A stretch of DNA of 64,000 nucleotides from Novosphingobium sp. (GTDB taxonomy: Bacteria > Pseudomonadota > Alphaproteobacteria > Sphingomonadales > Sphingomonadaceae), in contig NZ_JBCNLP010000001.1 of assembly GCF_039595395.1 (NCBI RefSeq), positions 1,550,001-1,614,000 on the forward strand, given 5' to 3'. This document shows, in pieces, positions 16,029-24,156 of this stretch. Under the pieces are notes generated by a model. It ran no database searches. It worked only from the letters and a program-made list of their open reading frames with translations, and was not told the origin of the DNA. Position 1 is the first letter of the stretch, and each line of letters begins with the position of its first letter. The translations under genes were made by a program, and so were the position numbers.

Positions 16029-17573
16029 ATGCCGCGCGTGAGCGACACCGCACCCACGCCGGAGCCCGAAGCCAAAACCGAAGGTGGTCGCGAACCCGCC
16101 GCCATGAGCGTGCGCGGCGCCGCCGCCTGGGCGATGGTGGGGCAATATATGTCCTTTGCCATCCAGTTCGTCAGTTCGGTGGTGATCTCCCGCTTCTTCC
16201 TCTCGCCCGCCGAGGTGGGGCTGTTCTCGGTCGGTCTGGCCGCCGCGCTGCTGGTCTCGATTTTGCAGGATTTCGGCCTGTCGCGCTATCTTTCGGCGCA
16301 GCCCACGCTCAGCCGCGAGGAAATCGCCCGCTGCAGCAGCGTGGCCTTTCTCTTCTCGCTGGTGGTCGCCTCGGTGATCGCCTTGACGGCATGGCCGCTG
16401 GCGCAGATCTATCATCAACCGGCGCTGACCAAGATCCTGCTGATCATCTCCAGCAGCTATCTCTTTCTGCCGCTGGCCGTGGTGCCGATGGCGCTGATGG
16501 CGCGCTCGATGCAGTTTCACAGCCATTTCGCGGTCAATGTCGGCGGGGCGGCGGTGCAGGCGGCGGTGGCGGTGTCGCTGGCATGGGCGGGCTATTCCTC
16601 GCTGGCGCTGGCCTGGGGCACGGTGGGCTCGGCCATCGCCCGAGGCCTCATCGCGCAGAGCCTGCGCCGCGCGCCGCCATGGCCGCTGCGCGTCGACGGG
16701 GTGAAGCCGGTGCTGGCTTTCGGCTCGCGCTCCAGCCTGCTGTATCTGACCGGCGCGCTGGGCACGCGCTCGCCCGATCTGATCGTCGGCAAGCTGCTCA
16801 GCCTGACGGCGGTGGGGCTCTACAGCCGTGCGGTCAGCCTTTCGGACCAGTTCCGCATGCTGATCGCGGGCGCCATCGGCAGCGTGTTCTTCCCCGCCTT
16901 TGCCCGCATCCGCGATCGGGGCGAGCCGCTTGGGCCCGCCTATCTGCGCGTCTGCGGCGGATACAGCGCGATCATCTGGCCGGGCATGGCGGGCCTTGCG
17001 CTGGCGGCGGAGCCTGTGGTGCATCTGCTCTATGGCCCGGCGTGGAATGGCGTCGTGCCGCTGCTGCAATGGATCGCGCTGAGCGAATTGCTGTTCATCC
17101 TCTTCCCGCTCAACACCGATCTGCCGATCCTGATGGGGCGGATGAACAAGCTGATGGTCGTTTGCGTGGTGGACACGGTGATGTCGCTGGCGCTGCTGGC
17201 GGCGGGCGCGCGCTGGGGCGTGCAGGGGGCGGCGATCTCGCGCATGGCCTATGCAGCCGGTTATGTGCTGCTCTATGCGCGTTTCCTGCATGATATCACC
17301 CAGTTCGACTGGGGCGAGATGGCGAAGGTCTATGCCCGCAGCTTTGTCGCGACGCTGGCCGCTCTGGCGCCGCTGAGCGCGACCTATCTGTTCTGGCAGG
17401 GGCCCTCGCAGATCGCCATGCCGGTGCTGCTGGGCGCGGTGGCGCTGGGCGGGGTGCTGTGGCTGGGCGCGCTGGTGCTGGTGCGCCACCCCATCCTCAG
17501 GGAGTTCGCCGGGATTTTCGCGCGCGTGCCGGTGGTGGGCCCGGTGATGAACCGCATGGTGCGCGCGGCATGA
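16029..17573 (+). CDS. Polysaccharide flippase (Wzx/MATE-like lipopolysaccharide biosynthesis protein)
   Basis: 514 residues with about 12-14 hydrophobic segments. The N-terminal block after AMSVRGAAAWAMVGQYMSF and the phrases FLSPAEVGLFSVG and LTAVGLYSRAVSLSDQF are typical of the oligosaccharide flippase superfamily. It should move lipid-linked glycans across the inner membrane. Neither ATG 16029 nor the in-frame ATG 16104 has a good binding site, so the start is uncertain. Its stop overlaps the next start (ATGA), coupling it to a glycosyltransferase. Confidence 0.87.
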   Translation: MPRVSDTAPTPEPEAKTEGGREPAAMSVRGAAAWAMVGQYMSFAIQFVSSVVISRFFLSPAEVGLFSVGLAAALLVSILQDFGLSRYLSAQPTLSREEIARCSSVAFLFSLVVASVIALTAWPLAQIYHQPALTKILLIISSSYLFLPLAVVPMALMARSMQFHSHFAVNVGGAAVQAAVAVSLAWAGYSSLALAWGTVGSAIARGLIAQSLRRAPPWPLRVDGVKPVLAFGSRSSLLYLTGALGTRSPDLIVGKLLSLTAVGLYSRAVSLSDQFRMLIAGAIGSVFFPAFARIRDRGEPLGPAYLRVCGGYSAIIWPGMAGLALAAEPVVHLLYGPAWNGVVPLLQWIALSELLFILFPLNTDLPILMGRMNKLMVVCVVDTVMSLALLAAGARWGVQGAAISRMAYAAGYVLLYARFLHDITQFDWGEMAKVYARSFVATLAALAPLSATYLFWQGPSQIAMPVLLGAVALGGVLWLGALVLVRHPILREFAGIFARVPVVGPVMNRMVRAA

Positions 17574-18445
17574 TCAATGTCTATGCCGTGATGGCCCATG
17601 CCATGCCAGAGCAACTGGCCGCACTGATCGACCGCCTGCTGCCCCCCGGCAGCGCGGACCGGGTGGTGCTGCATCTCGATGCGCGCAGCACCTTGTGGCG
17701 CCATCAGCGCGAACGCTTTGCCAGCCATCCCAGCGGGCGGCTGACCCTGATCGAGCAGCCGCTGAAGGTGCTGTGGGGCCATTACAGTCAGGTCGATTGC
17801 CAGCGCCCTCTGCTGCGCGCGGCGCTGGCCGAGCCTTTCGATTATGTCCATCTGATCAGCGGCGCCGACTGGCCTGCCTGCCCCCTGCCGCAGATCGCGC
17901 GCGATATCGCCGCCTATGGCGAGCGCCGCCCGGTTTTCACCGATCTGTGGGGCGAGTTGCAGTTGAACCGCATGGATGACTGGTGGTTCGAGCATCCCAA
18001 GATCAATCTCACCGATGTGCTGCGGCTGAATGAGAACATCGCGCGGGCTCAGGTGCGGGCAAGCTGGGCACTGACCCGCTGGGGCAAGAAGCTGGGGCTG
18101 AAGCGCTCGACCTATGAAGGGCAGCCCTGGATGAAGGGCAGTTCGTGGTATTCGGTGCCTCAGGATGCGGCCCGCGTGCTGCTGGCGGAGTATGACCGGC
18201 TGATGGGCGAGGGGCGGCTGCGCTTCACGCAATGCGCCGACGAGCATGTCGCGCCTTCCGTCTTCGCCCGGAATTTTGCTGATCGCATCGAACCGGCGCG
18301 CCGCTACATCGACTGGAGCGGCAACGCCTCCCACCCCAAGCTGCTGCGCGCGCAGGACGAAGGCGCCATCCGCCAGAGTGGCGCATGGTTCGCCCGCAAA
18401 TGCGATGCGCGGGTGGATGATTTCTTTCTGAGACTGCCTGCGTAA
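17570..18445 (+). CDS. GT14-type (core-2/I-branching, xylosyltransferase-like) glycosyltransferase
   Basis: 291 residues. Start set by the ATGA overlap with the flippase stop. Features of the family: an N-terminal YAVMAHAMPEQL strand, DRVVLHLDARS, the YVHLISGADWPACPL block and GSSWYSVPQDAARVLL, ending with an acidic segment (CADEHVAPSVFARN). No signal or membrane helix, so it acts on the cytosolic face. With the flippase it probably helps build an exported polysaccharide. The sugar donor is unknown. Confidence 0.8.
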   Translation: MINVYAVMAHAMPEQLAALIDRLLPPGSADRVVLHLDARSTLWRHQRERFASHPSGRLTLIEQPLKVLWGHYSQVDCQRPLLRAALAEPFDYVHLISGADWPACPLPQIARDIAAYGERRPVFTDLWGELQLNRMDDWWFEHPKINLTDVLRLNENIARAQVRASWALTRWGKKLGLKRSTYEGQPWMKGSSWYSVPQDAARVLLAEYDRLMGEGRLRFTQCADEHVAPSVFARNFADRIEPARRYIDWSGNASHPKLLRAQDEGAIRQSGAWFARKCDARVDDFFLRLPA

Positions 18446-18513
18446 GGCTTTGCGCCATATCTTAAACTTTGTCGGCTAGGCAGCGGCGATCACCAAAGGG
18501 GAAGGGGCATTCC

Positions 18514-19185
18514 TTGACGCGGTTTATCGCATGGTTTGGCACGGCGCGCGGGAGCCTGGTGCTGTTGTGGCTGATCTGGCTGGCGCCGCGCTTGCTGCTG
18601 GCTTTCAGCACGGTGATCCCGTCCTCCGACGCGGCATGGTATTTCGACCGTGCGCGCGAAATGTCCGAGGGGCTGGGCTATCGCGACCATGGCGGCCCCA
18701 CCGCCTATTGGCCGCCCGGCTGGCCGCTGACGATGACGGTGCTGTTCCGCATCTTTGGCGTTTCGACGCTGGTGGTGGCGCTGTTCAACCTGCTGTGCAA
18801 TGCCGTGTCGGCCTGGGTGATGCAGGATCTGGCGCGGCGCATCGGGCATAGCGTGCTGGCCGGGCGGATCGCGCTGCTGCTGATCGCACTCTATCCCAAC
18901 AATGCCTTCTATGTGCCTCTGGCCATGACGGAATGTTTCTACACCGCGCTGCTGCTGGGCATGGTGGCATTTGCCTTCGTGGAACTGCGCCGCCGGCTGC
19001 GGGAAAAGGCGCGCCTGATCGACTGGTGGATGCTGCCCTATGGCATCGCCGCTTATGTCAGCGCGATTGCCGTGGTGTTTTCCGGGCAGTCACGGTTCCA
19101 CTATCCGGTGATGCCTTTCGCCGCGATGGTCTGCGGGTGGCTGGTGGTTTGGTGGGCGGATCAGGGAAGCAGGCAGAAAGAATAA
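18514..19185 (+). CDS. Short GT39-like membrane protein, apparently internally deleted
   Basis: 223 residues from TTG 18514; GGGGAAGGGG lies six bases upstream and no ATG is in frame. The first 150 residues match the N-terminal half of dolichyl-phosphate-mannose-type (PMT_2/GT39-like) membrane glycosyltransferases: SSDAAWYFDRA, TAYWPPGWPL and LYPNNAFYVPLAMTECFY. Then the text jumps to a C-terminal piece (FSGQSRFHYPVMPFAAM). Full-length relatives are about 400-550 residues, so roughly 150 or more residues of the middle seem missing without a frame break. It may be a remnant or a short functional form. Confidence 0.65.
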   Translation: MTRFIAWFGTARGSLVLLWLIWLAPRLLLAFSTVIPSSDAAWYFDRAREMSEGLGYRDHGGPTAYWPPGWPLTMTVLFRIFGVSTLVVALFNLLCNAVSAWVMQDLARRIGHSVLAGRIALLLIALYPNNAFYVPLAMTECFYTALLLGMVAFAFVELRRRLREKARLIDWWMLPYGIAAYVSAIAVVFSGQSRFHYPVMPFAAMVCGWLVVWWADQGSRQKE

Positions 19186-19362
19186 AGCAGGGGACGCCCG
19201 CGCCCCCTGCACCCCCGGTTACGTCTCCCGGCGCCAGGGGGTGTTTGGTTGCGGCGTGGCGCCCGACCTCTCCGCCCCGCAGGGATTAATTGCCTCCGAC
19301 GGTGAACCGTGGCGTGAAGCTGCGGTCTACTCTGCCGGTTCGTCGGAAGACGTCACGGGAGC

Positions 19363-19383
19363 GCGAGGGGGTAACCCCCTCGC
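19363..19383. repeat. Intergenic palindrome, GCGAGGG-type, inverted copy
   Basis: GCGAGGGGG-TAA-CCCCCTCGC, preceded by GACGTCACGGGAGC, which on the other strand reads as the same CGCTCCCGTNACGTC flank found at 4932. It may terminate the LysR gene on the minus strand. The remaining 19186-19392 sequence is non-coding and has a second diverged look-alike around 19195-19235. Confidence 0.55.
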
Positions 19384-19392
19384 ATCTTCTTT

Positions 19393-20292
19393 TTACCCCT
19401 TGAACGCGTCTTCAACCACACCCCTGATCCACTCATGTCCCGCCTCCCGCTTCCACAGCAGCGAGACGCCATAATCCCCCATCTCCACCGGCACCGGGTT
19501 GCACACCAGCCCGTGATCCCGAGCCAAAGCCCGCGCCGCATGGGTCGGGATCGTCGAAATCGCCCGTGTGCCGCGCAGAAAACCGGGCAGCGCCGAGAAA
19601 TGCGTCAGGGCCGTCACCGCGCGGCGCTGGTGGCCGATGCGGCGCAGGGCCTGGTCCACCGCGCCCTGGTGCGCGCTGAAGGCGACCAGCACGTGGGGTA
19701 GGGCGAGGAACATCTCCAGCGTCAGCGGCCCCTCGATCACCTGCGGATCGTAGAGGCAGGCATAGGCAGAGCGGCCCAACTCCTGCGCGGCCAGCCATGA
19801 GCGCGCGGGGGGATCGGCGACCACCGCGAGGTCGATTTCGCCTGCGGTGAAGGCCTGCTCGACAAGGTGGCGGTTGGTCTGGCGGAAGGCAATGGTGACG
19901 CCGGGGGCCTGCGCCATCACGCGGCGCATGATGGCCGGGCCCATGGCCAGCTCGAAATCGTCGGACATGCCGATGGCGAAGCGGGCGCTGCTGGTGGCGG
20001 GGTCGAAGGCGGGCTGCGGGCGCAGGGCCTGCGCGATCAGGCCCACGCCCTCCAGATCGCCTGCCATGGCGATGGCGCGTGGGGTGGGCTCCATGCCGCC
20101 GTTGCGGCGGATGAACAGCGGGTCCTGCGTGATGGCGCGCAGGCGTGCCAGCGATCCGCTCAGCGCGGACTGGCTGAGCGAGAGGCGCTGCGCGGCGCGC
20201 GACACGCTGCCTTCCTGAAAGATCGCCAGAAAGGCGACAGCCAGCGACAGGTCGAGCCGGGCAATATCGTTCAAACCAATAGTGGGCATCAT
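19393..20292 (-). CDS. LysR-family transcriptional regulator, divergent from nitrilase
   Basis: 299 residues from the double ATG at 20292/20289. The N-terminal helix-turn-helix is clear (LAVAFLAIFQEGSVSRAAQR, LSLSQSALSGSLARLR) and is followed by a LysR substrate domain (AIGMSDDFELAMGPAI, GEIDLAVVADPP). It should bind the 67-base gap shared with the nitrilase gene and control it, as divergent LysR genes usually do. The inducer is unknown. The upstream open frame to 20385 lies within the nitrilase leader and lacks a binding site. Confidence 0.85.
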   Translation of the reverse strand: MMPTIGLNDIARLDLSLAVAFLAIFQEGSVSRAAQRLSLSQSALSGSLARLRAITQDPLFIRRNGGMEPTPRAIAMAGDLEGVGLIAQALRPQPAFDPATSSARFAIGMSDDFELAMGPAIMRRVMAQAPGVTIAFRQTNRHLVEQAFTAGEIDLAVVADPPARSWLAAQELGRSAYACLYDPQVIEGPLTLEMFLALPHVLVAFSAHQGAVDQALRRIGHQRRAVTALTHFSALPGFLRGTRAISTIPTHAARALARDHGLVCNPVPVEMGDYGVSLLWKREAGHEWIRGVVEDAFKG

Positions 20293-20359
20293 GAAATGCG
20301 GTTTGCCCGATGAAGGCCTGGCGATCAAGCTGGCACCGTATCCCTGCGGAGACCATCCC

Positions 20360-21304
20360 ATGCCCCAGTTCCATATCGCCGCCATTCAGGCCGGTTCGAT
20401 CCTGTTCGACACGCCCGCCACGCTCGACCGCATGGAGGCTTTGTGCCAGCGCGCGTCAGGGCAGGGCCTCGATCTGGTGGTTTTTCCCGAGGCCTTTGTC
20501 GGGGGCTATCCCAAGGGGCTGGATTTCGGGGCTCGGCTGGGCTCGCGCACGGCGGAGGGGCGGGAGGATTATCTGCGCTACTGGCGCTCGGCCATCGTGG
20601 TGCCGGGCGAGGAGACCGCGCGCATCGGCGTCATGGCCGCCGCGATGGGCGCATGGCTGGTGACCGGGGTGATCGAGAAGGTGGGCGCCACGCTCTATTG
20701 CGCCTCGCTGACGTTCAACCCGCAGGGCGAGATTGTGAACCATCATCGCAAGCTGATGCCCACCGCCACCGAAAGGCTGGTCTGGGCGCAGGGCGATGGG
20801 GCGGGTCTCGGCGTGGTGCAGACGCCGATGGGTGTGCTGGGCGGCGCGATCTGCTGGGAGAATTACATGCCCGCGCTGCGTCAGGCGATGTATGCCAAGG
20901 GGGTGGAGATCTGGTGCGCCCCCACCGTCGATGAGCGCGAGATCTGGCAGTCCTCGCTGCGCCATATCGCCTATGAGGGGCGGATGTTCGTGGTCGGCGC
21001 CTGCCAATATCTGACGCCCGCCGATCTGCCGGAAAGCTATGCCACCACCGTGACCGATCAGCCGCTGATCCGTGGCGGCAGTGTCATCATCGGTCCCATG
21101 GGCGATGTGCTGGCCGGGCCGGTCTATGGCGAGGAGGCGATCGTTTCGGCGCGGATCGACACCGACGATATCGTGCGGGCGCGCTACGATCTGGATGTCT
21201 CGGGCCATTATGCGCGGCCCGATGTGTTCACATTGATGGTCGATGAAACTCCGCGCCAGACAGTACGTTGCCAGAACGGGACAGATAGTGTCGCACCGGC
21301 TTGA
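20360..21304 (+). CDS. Nitrilase
   Basis: 314 residues from ATG 20360 (GGAG upstream), the usual nitrilase length. The Glu-Lys-Cys triad is complete: E44 in VVFPEAFVGGYP, K131 in HHRKLMPT and C165 in GGAICWENYMP. The GGYPKGLDFG and CWENYMPALRQ patterns are those of true nitrilases, which turn nitriles into acids and ammonia, rather than amidases. Cytosolic; such enzymes often form spirals. Likely controlled by the divergent LysR gene. The natural substrate is not indicated by the neighbours. Confidence 0.9.
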   Translation: MPQFHIAAIQAGSILFDTPATLDRMEALCQRASGQGLDLVVFPEAFVGGYPKGLDFGARLGSRTAEGREDYLRYWRSAIVVPGEETARIGVMAAAMGAWLVTGVIEKVGATLYCASLTFNPQGEIVNHHRKLMPTATERLVWAQGDGAGLGVVQTPMGVLGGAICWENYMPALRQAMYAKGVEIWCAPTVDEREIWQSSLRHIAYEGRMFVVGACQYLTPADLPESYATTVTDQPLIRGGSVIIGPMGDVLAGPVYGEEAIVSARIDTDDIVRARYDLDVSGHYARPDVFTLMVDETPRQTVRCQNGTDSVAPA

Positions 21305-21364
21305 GGGCGGGGCGGGGCCAAGGCATGGTGCGGCGCATCATCTGGGGCATGGTGATGTTGTGTA

Positions 21365-21386
21365 AATGTAACAGTTTTGTTACATT
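21365..21386. promoter_or_regulatory. Perfect inverted repeat upstream of an outer-membrane protein gene
   Basis: AATGTAACA-GTTT-TGTTACATT, nine-base arms, 82 bases before the ATG at 21469. The symmetry and position suggest an operator for a dimeric regulator. The regulator is unknown. Confidence 0.5.
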
Positions 21387-21468
21387 CTTGTCGTGATGCC
21401 AGAGGCGCTGTTGCGCGGGGAGGGGTGTCTGCCTAACCGGCGCCTCCCCCCAATTCTGGAGATTACCT

Positions 21469-22035
21469 ATGCGTCATTCCTTGATCCCCGCCGCGCTGGC
21501 CGGTGCCGTTCTGGGTGCCTCGCTGCTGGCCGCCGCGCCCGCGCAGGCCGAAACCGGCCCCCGCGCCGAAGCACTGGTGGGCTGGGACCGCATCTCGCTC
21601 GACGAGGGCCAGTATGGTCTGGGCACCTACCACAAGAGCGGCTTCACCTATGGCGGCGCCGTGGGTTACGACTATCAGATCGCCCCGCTGGTGAGCATCG
21701 GCGCCGATGCCGAACTGACCGGTTCGACCGCCCGCTATCGCGGTGGCAACTCGACCCTGAGCGCCGGTCGTGACTTCTACTTCGGCGGCCGCGCCACCCT
21801 GTCGGTGTCGCCGCTGACGCATGTCTACGCCAAGGTTGGTTACGCCAATGGCCGCATCAACGCCAATCTGCCGGTCTACAGCGCCAGCACCAATGGCGAT
21901 GGCGTGCGCTTCGGCGTGGGCGTGCAGCAGACGATTGCTCCGCGCATCTATGTTCTGGCTGAGTATCGCTACACCAGCTATCAGGACAACTTCTCGCGCA
22001 ATCAGCTGATGACGGGCGTGGGCGTCCACTTCTGA
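21469..22035 (+). CDS. Small outer-membrane beta-barrel protein (OmpA/porin-like)
   Basis: 188 residues with a signal peptide (AAAPAQAET). The mature part alternates polar and hydrophobic residues and ends VGVHF, as in eight-stranded OmpA-like or Ail/opacity-type barrels (FTYGGAVGYDYQIAP, YVLAEYRYTSY). It carries no peptidoglycan-binding domain. GGAG precedes the ATG. A perfect palindrome upstream and a strong terminator downstream show it is transcribed alone. Function beyond surface structure is not evident. Confidence 0.82.
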   Translation: MRHSLIPAALAGAVLGASLLAAAPAQAETGPRAEALVGWDRISLDEGQYGLGTYHKSGFTYGGAVGYDYQIAPLVSIGADAELTGSTARYRGGNSTLSAGRDFYFGGRATLSVSPLTHVYAKVGYANGRINANLPVYSASTNGDGVRFGVGVQQTIAPRIYVLAEYRYTSYQDNFSRNQLMTGVGVHF

Positions 22036-22045
22036 TGAAAATACC

Positions 22046-22079
22046 GGGGGGCGGAGCGATCCGCCCCCCATTCTTTTAT
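22046..22079 (+). terminator. Intrinsic terminator of the outer-membrane protein gene
   Basis: Ten-base perfect stem GGGGGGCGGA-GCGA-TCCGCCCCCC followed by ATTCTTTTATT. Confidence 0.85.
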
Positions 22080-23122
22080 TCAGGAAAGGCCGCGACAATC
22101 TTGTCATATTCCTTGCGGCTGATCTCGATCATCGAGCCATGGCGCAGCCCGGCGGGCATCGAATAGCGATCCCATTCAGCCACATTGCTGTTGCCGGACA
22201 CCTGGAACCACGGCCCCGTCAGGCGCGGCGCCATCGAGAGGCCATAGCCGGCCCCGGCATACTGTTCATACCACAGCAGCCAGTCCTTGCCATTGGGCGC
22301 ACGGATGATGGTGGGCGCCTCGCGGAAATTGGGGCTGAGCGAGGGGCCGGGCAGCGGATAAGGGCCCAGCAGCGTGGGCGCGCAGGTGATGCGCACCGTC
22401 TTGCCGGTGGTCCAGGCATAGGAGGGGTAGCGCTCGTCCTTCAGGATCGCGCAATAGCCCGGCGCGGAATCATTGGGGCGCAGGATGGTGTCGATCGTGG
22501 CCATCTCCCAGGGGAAGAGGCGTTTGGGCTTTTCGGCGAAGCTTTTCAGATCCTTCGACTGCACATAGAGCGTGCGCTGGCTTCCCCAATAGCGTTCGGG
22601 GTCTTCCGGAACGCCCTCGACGGTGGGGGTATGCCACGTCAGCAGGAACTGGCCCGAGGGTTTGTCAAAGAACAGCTTGGGCGCGCCGATGCGCTGCAGG
22701 GCATGGGGCATGCCCGCGATGTTCTTCAGATCGGGCTGATAGGTGCCGAAGGGCTTCCAACTGATCAGATCGTCGGAAACCCAGAAGCGGATCAGCGGAT
22801 CGTCATCACCCTTGTTGCCGACCAGATAATAGCGCCCGTCCGGCCCCTGAGCGATGGAGGCATGGCCGTGGTAATCGGCGGAGATCGGCTGGCCATGGTT
22901 GATCTGGCGCCAGTGCAGCCCGTCGAGGCTGACTGAATAATAGAGCGTGCCGTAATGCTCGCGGTTCATATGGGCGAAGAGATAGGCCTTGGCCGGGTCG
23001 ACATAGGGCGCCTCATGCGCGCCTGCCGGGACGTTGCCGGGGCCGACTTCCCGCGCTGACAGGGCGCCGGGCAGAAGAAGGGCCGACAGCACTGCTGCGG
23101 CCATGATGCGTGGCTTTGTCAT
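22076..23122 (-). CDS. Exported GH43-like five-bladed propeller protein
   Basis: 348 residues from ATG 23122 (AGGAG six bases upstream), signal peptide to about LSAREVG. Repeated blade-like segments with Trp and Asp are visible (YYSVSLDGLHWRQIN, RFWVSDDLISWKPFG, LYVQSKDLKSFAEK), as in GH43/GH32 clan proteins. The usual APE motif reads GAPKLFFD, so catalytic competence is not assured; REAPTII near residue 275 could hold a Glu. It is the last gene of the receptor-sialidase-GH43-GH43 operon, 14 bases after the previous stop, so it should help break down the same polysaccharide in the periplasm. Confidence 0.78.
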   Translation of the reverse strand: MTKPRIMAAAVLSALLLPGALSAREVGPGNVPAGAHEAPYVDPAKAYLFAHMNREHYGTLYYSVSLDGLHWRQINHGQPISADYHGHASIAQGPDGRYYLVGNKGDDDPLIRFWVSDDLISWKPFGTYQPDLKNIAGMPHALQRIGAPKLFFDKPSGQFLLTWHTPTVEGVPEDPERYWGSQRTLYVQSKDLKSFAEKPKRLFPWEMATIDTILRPNDSAPGYCAILKDERYPSYAWTTGKTVRITCAPTLLGPYPLPGPSLSPNFREAPTIIRAPNGKDWLLWYEQYAGAGYGLSMAPRLTGPWFQVSGNSNVAEWDRYSMPAGLRHGSMIEISRKEYDKIVAAFPE

Positions 23123-23136
23123 CTGGGTCTCCTGCT

Positions 23137-24156
23137 TCAGCGCGTGCCGCTCGGCGGGGCGAGTTTGGTTGTGGAGGCAACGGGGCGGCCAAAGACCGGG
23201 CGCCCGGCGGCATCGAAGGTAAAGCGCTGCATGCGCGGCGAGCGCGCCGCGGTGCATTTCATATTCGCCGCCGGATTGGCATGATAGACGATCCAGTTCT
23301 CCTTCCCGTCGGGCGAGGTGAAGAAGCCGTTATGCCCCGGCGCATAGACGCTGTTGGCGGCATCCTTGTGGAACACCGAGTTCGGCGACTTCTGCCACAC
23401 CTTGGGGTCGAGCGGATTGCTGCCCGGCGCGGCATGCAGCATGCCCAGCGCATAATCGTCCGACCAGCAGGCGCTGGCCGAATAGGTGAGGAACAGATCG
23501 CCCTTGGGCCCCTGGAGGAACTCCGGCCCTTCCAGAATCTGCCGCCCGCCCTGCTGTTCGAAGGGCTGATCGGGCCGGGCGATGATCACCTCGGGCGCGC
23601 CCAGGGTCCACGGATTGTCCATGGGGGCGATGGCCAGATCGCTCTCGGGCCCGACATAGGGCGAGTAGACGAAATAGAGCTTCCCGCCATGTTCGAAGAC
23701 GGTGCCGTCGATGCCGTGATGGGCGGTTTTCAACTGGCCACGATCGGTCCACGCGCCCTTGGTCGGATCGGGGCTGTCGTTTTCCAGCACGAAGATGCCG
23801 CGATGATCGTCATCGTCATGGCCGTCCTGAGCGGCGGTGTAATAGATGAACCAGCGCCCGTGAATGCGATGCAGCTCCGGCGCCCAGACCGAGATGGCAT
23901 TGGGCCCGTGCGCGGGCGGGGTCCAGACCGTCACCGGCGTGGCGGCATGCATCTCGCCGGGATTGCGCGTCTTGCGGATGACGAGGCGGTTGCCCTCGGT
24001 GCTCATAAAATAGAAATCCTGCCCCTCACGCGCGATCCACGGATCGGGGCCGGAGGGGAGCAGGGGATTGGTGAAAGGCGCTGGCGCGGCGACAGCCGCC
24101 GCCGACAGCGAGAGGGCCAGCGTGGCCATGATGGTGCGAAACGGGGGGCGTATCAT
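23137..24156 (-). CDS. Exported glycoside hydrolase family 43 protein
   Basis: 339 residues from ATG 24156 (a second ATG lies at 24159; GGAGAG spacing favours the inner one). Signal peptide ends near AVAAPAP. GH43 hallmarks: NPLLPSGPDPWI with the base Asp, SVWAPELH, IDGTVFEHGGKLYFVY and EGPEFLQGPKGDLFLTYSAS with the acid Glu. Family members release arabinose, xylose or galactose from side chains. The start overlaps the stop of the sialidase-like gene (TGATG), implying translational coupling. Linked galactose catabolism suggests an arabinogalactan or galactan substrate. Confidence 0.87.
   Translation of the reverse strand: MIRPPFRTIMATLALSLSAAAVAAPAPFTNPLLPSGPDPWIAREGQDFYFMSTEGNRLVIRKTRNPGEMHAATPVTVWTPPAHGPNAISVWAPELHRIHGRWFIYYTAAQDGHDDDDHRGIFVLENDSPDPTKGAWTDRGQLKTAHHGIDGTVFEHGGKLYFVYSPYVGPESDLAIAPMDNPWTLGAPEVIIARPDQPFEQQGGRQILEGPEFLQGPKGDLFLTYSASACWSDDYALGMLHAAPGSNPLDPKVWQKSPNSVFHKDAANSVYAPGHNGFFTSPDGKENWIVYHANPAANMKCTAARSPRMQRFTFDAAGRPVFGRPVASTTKLAPPSGTR

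Noticed and set aside
18469..18513. Upstream start of the GT39-like protein
   Set aside because: It is a TTG without binding site and would put the purine-rich GGGGAAGGGG inside the gene; TTG 18514 is better.
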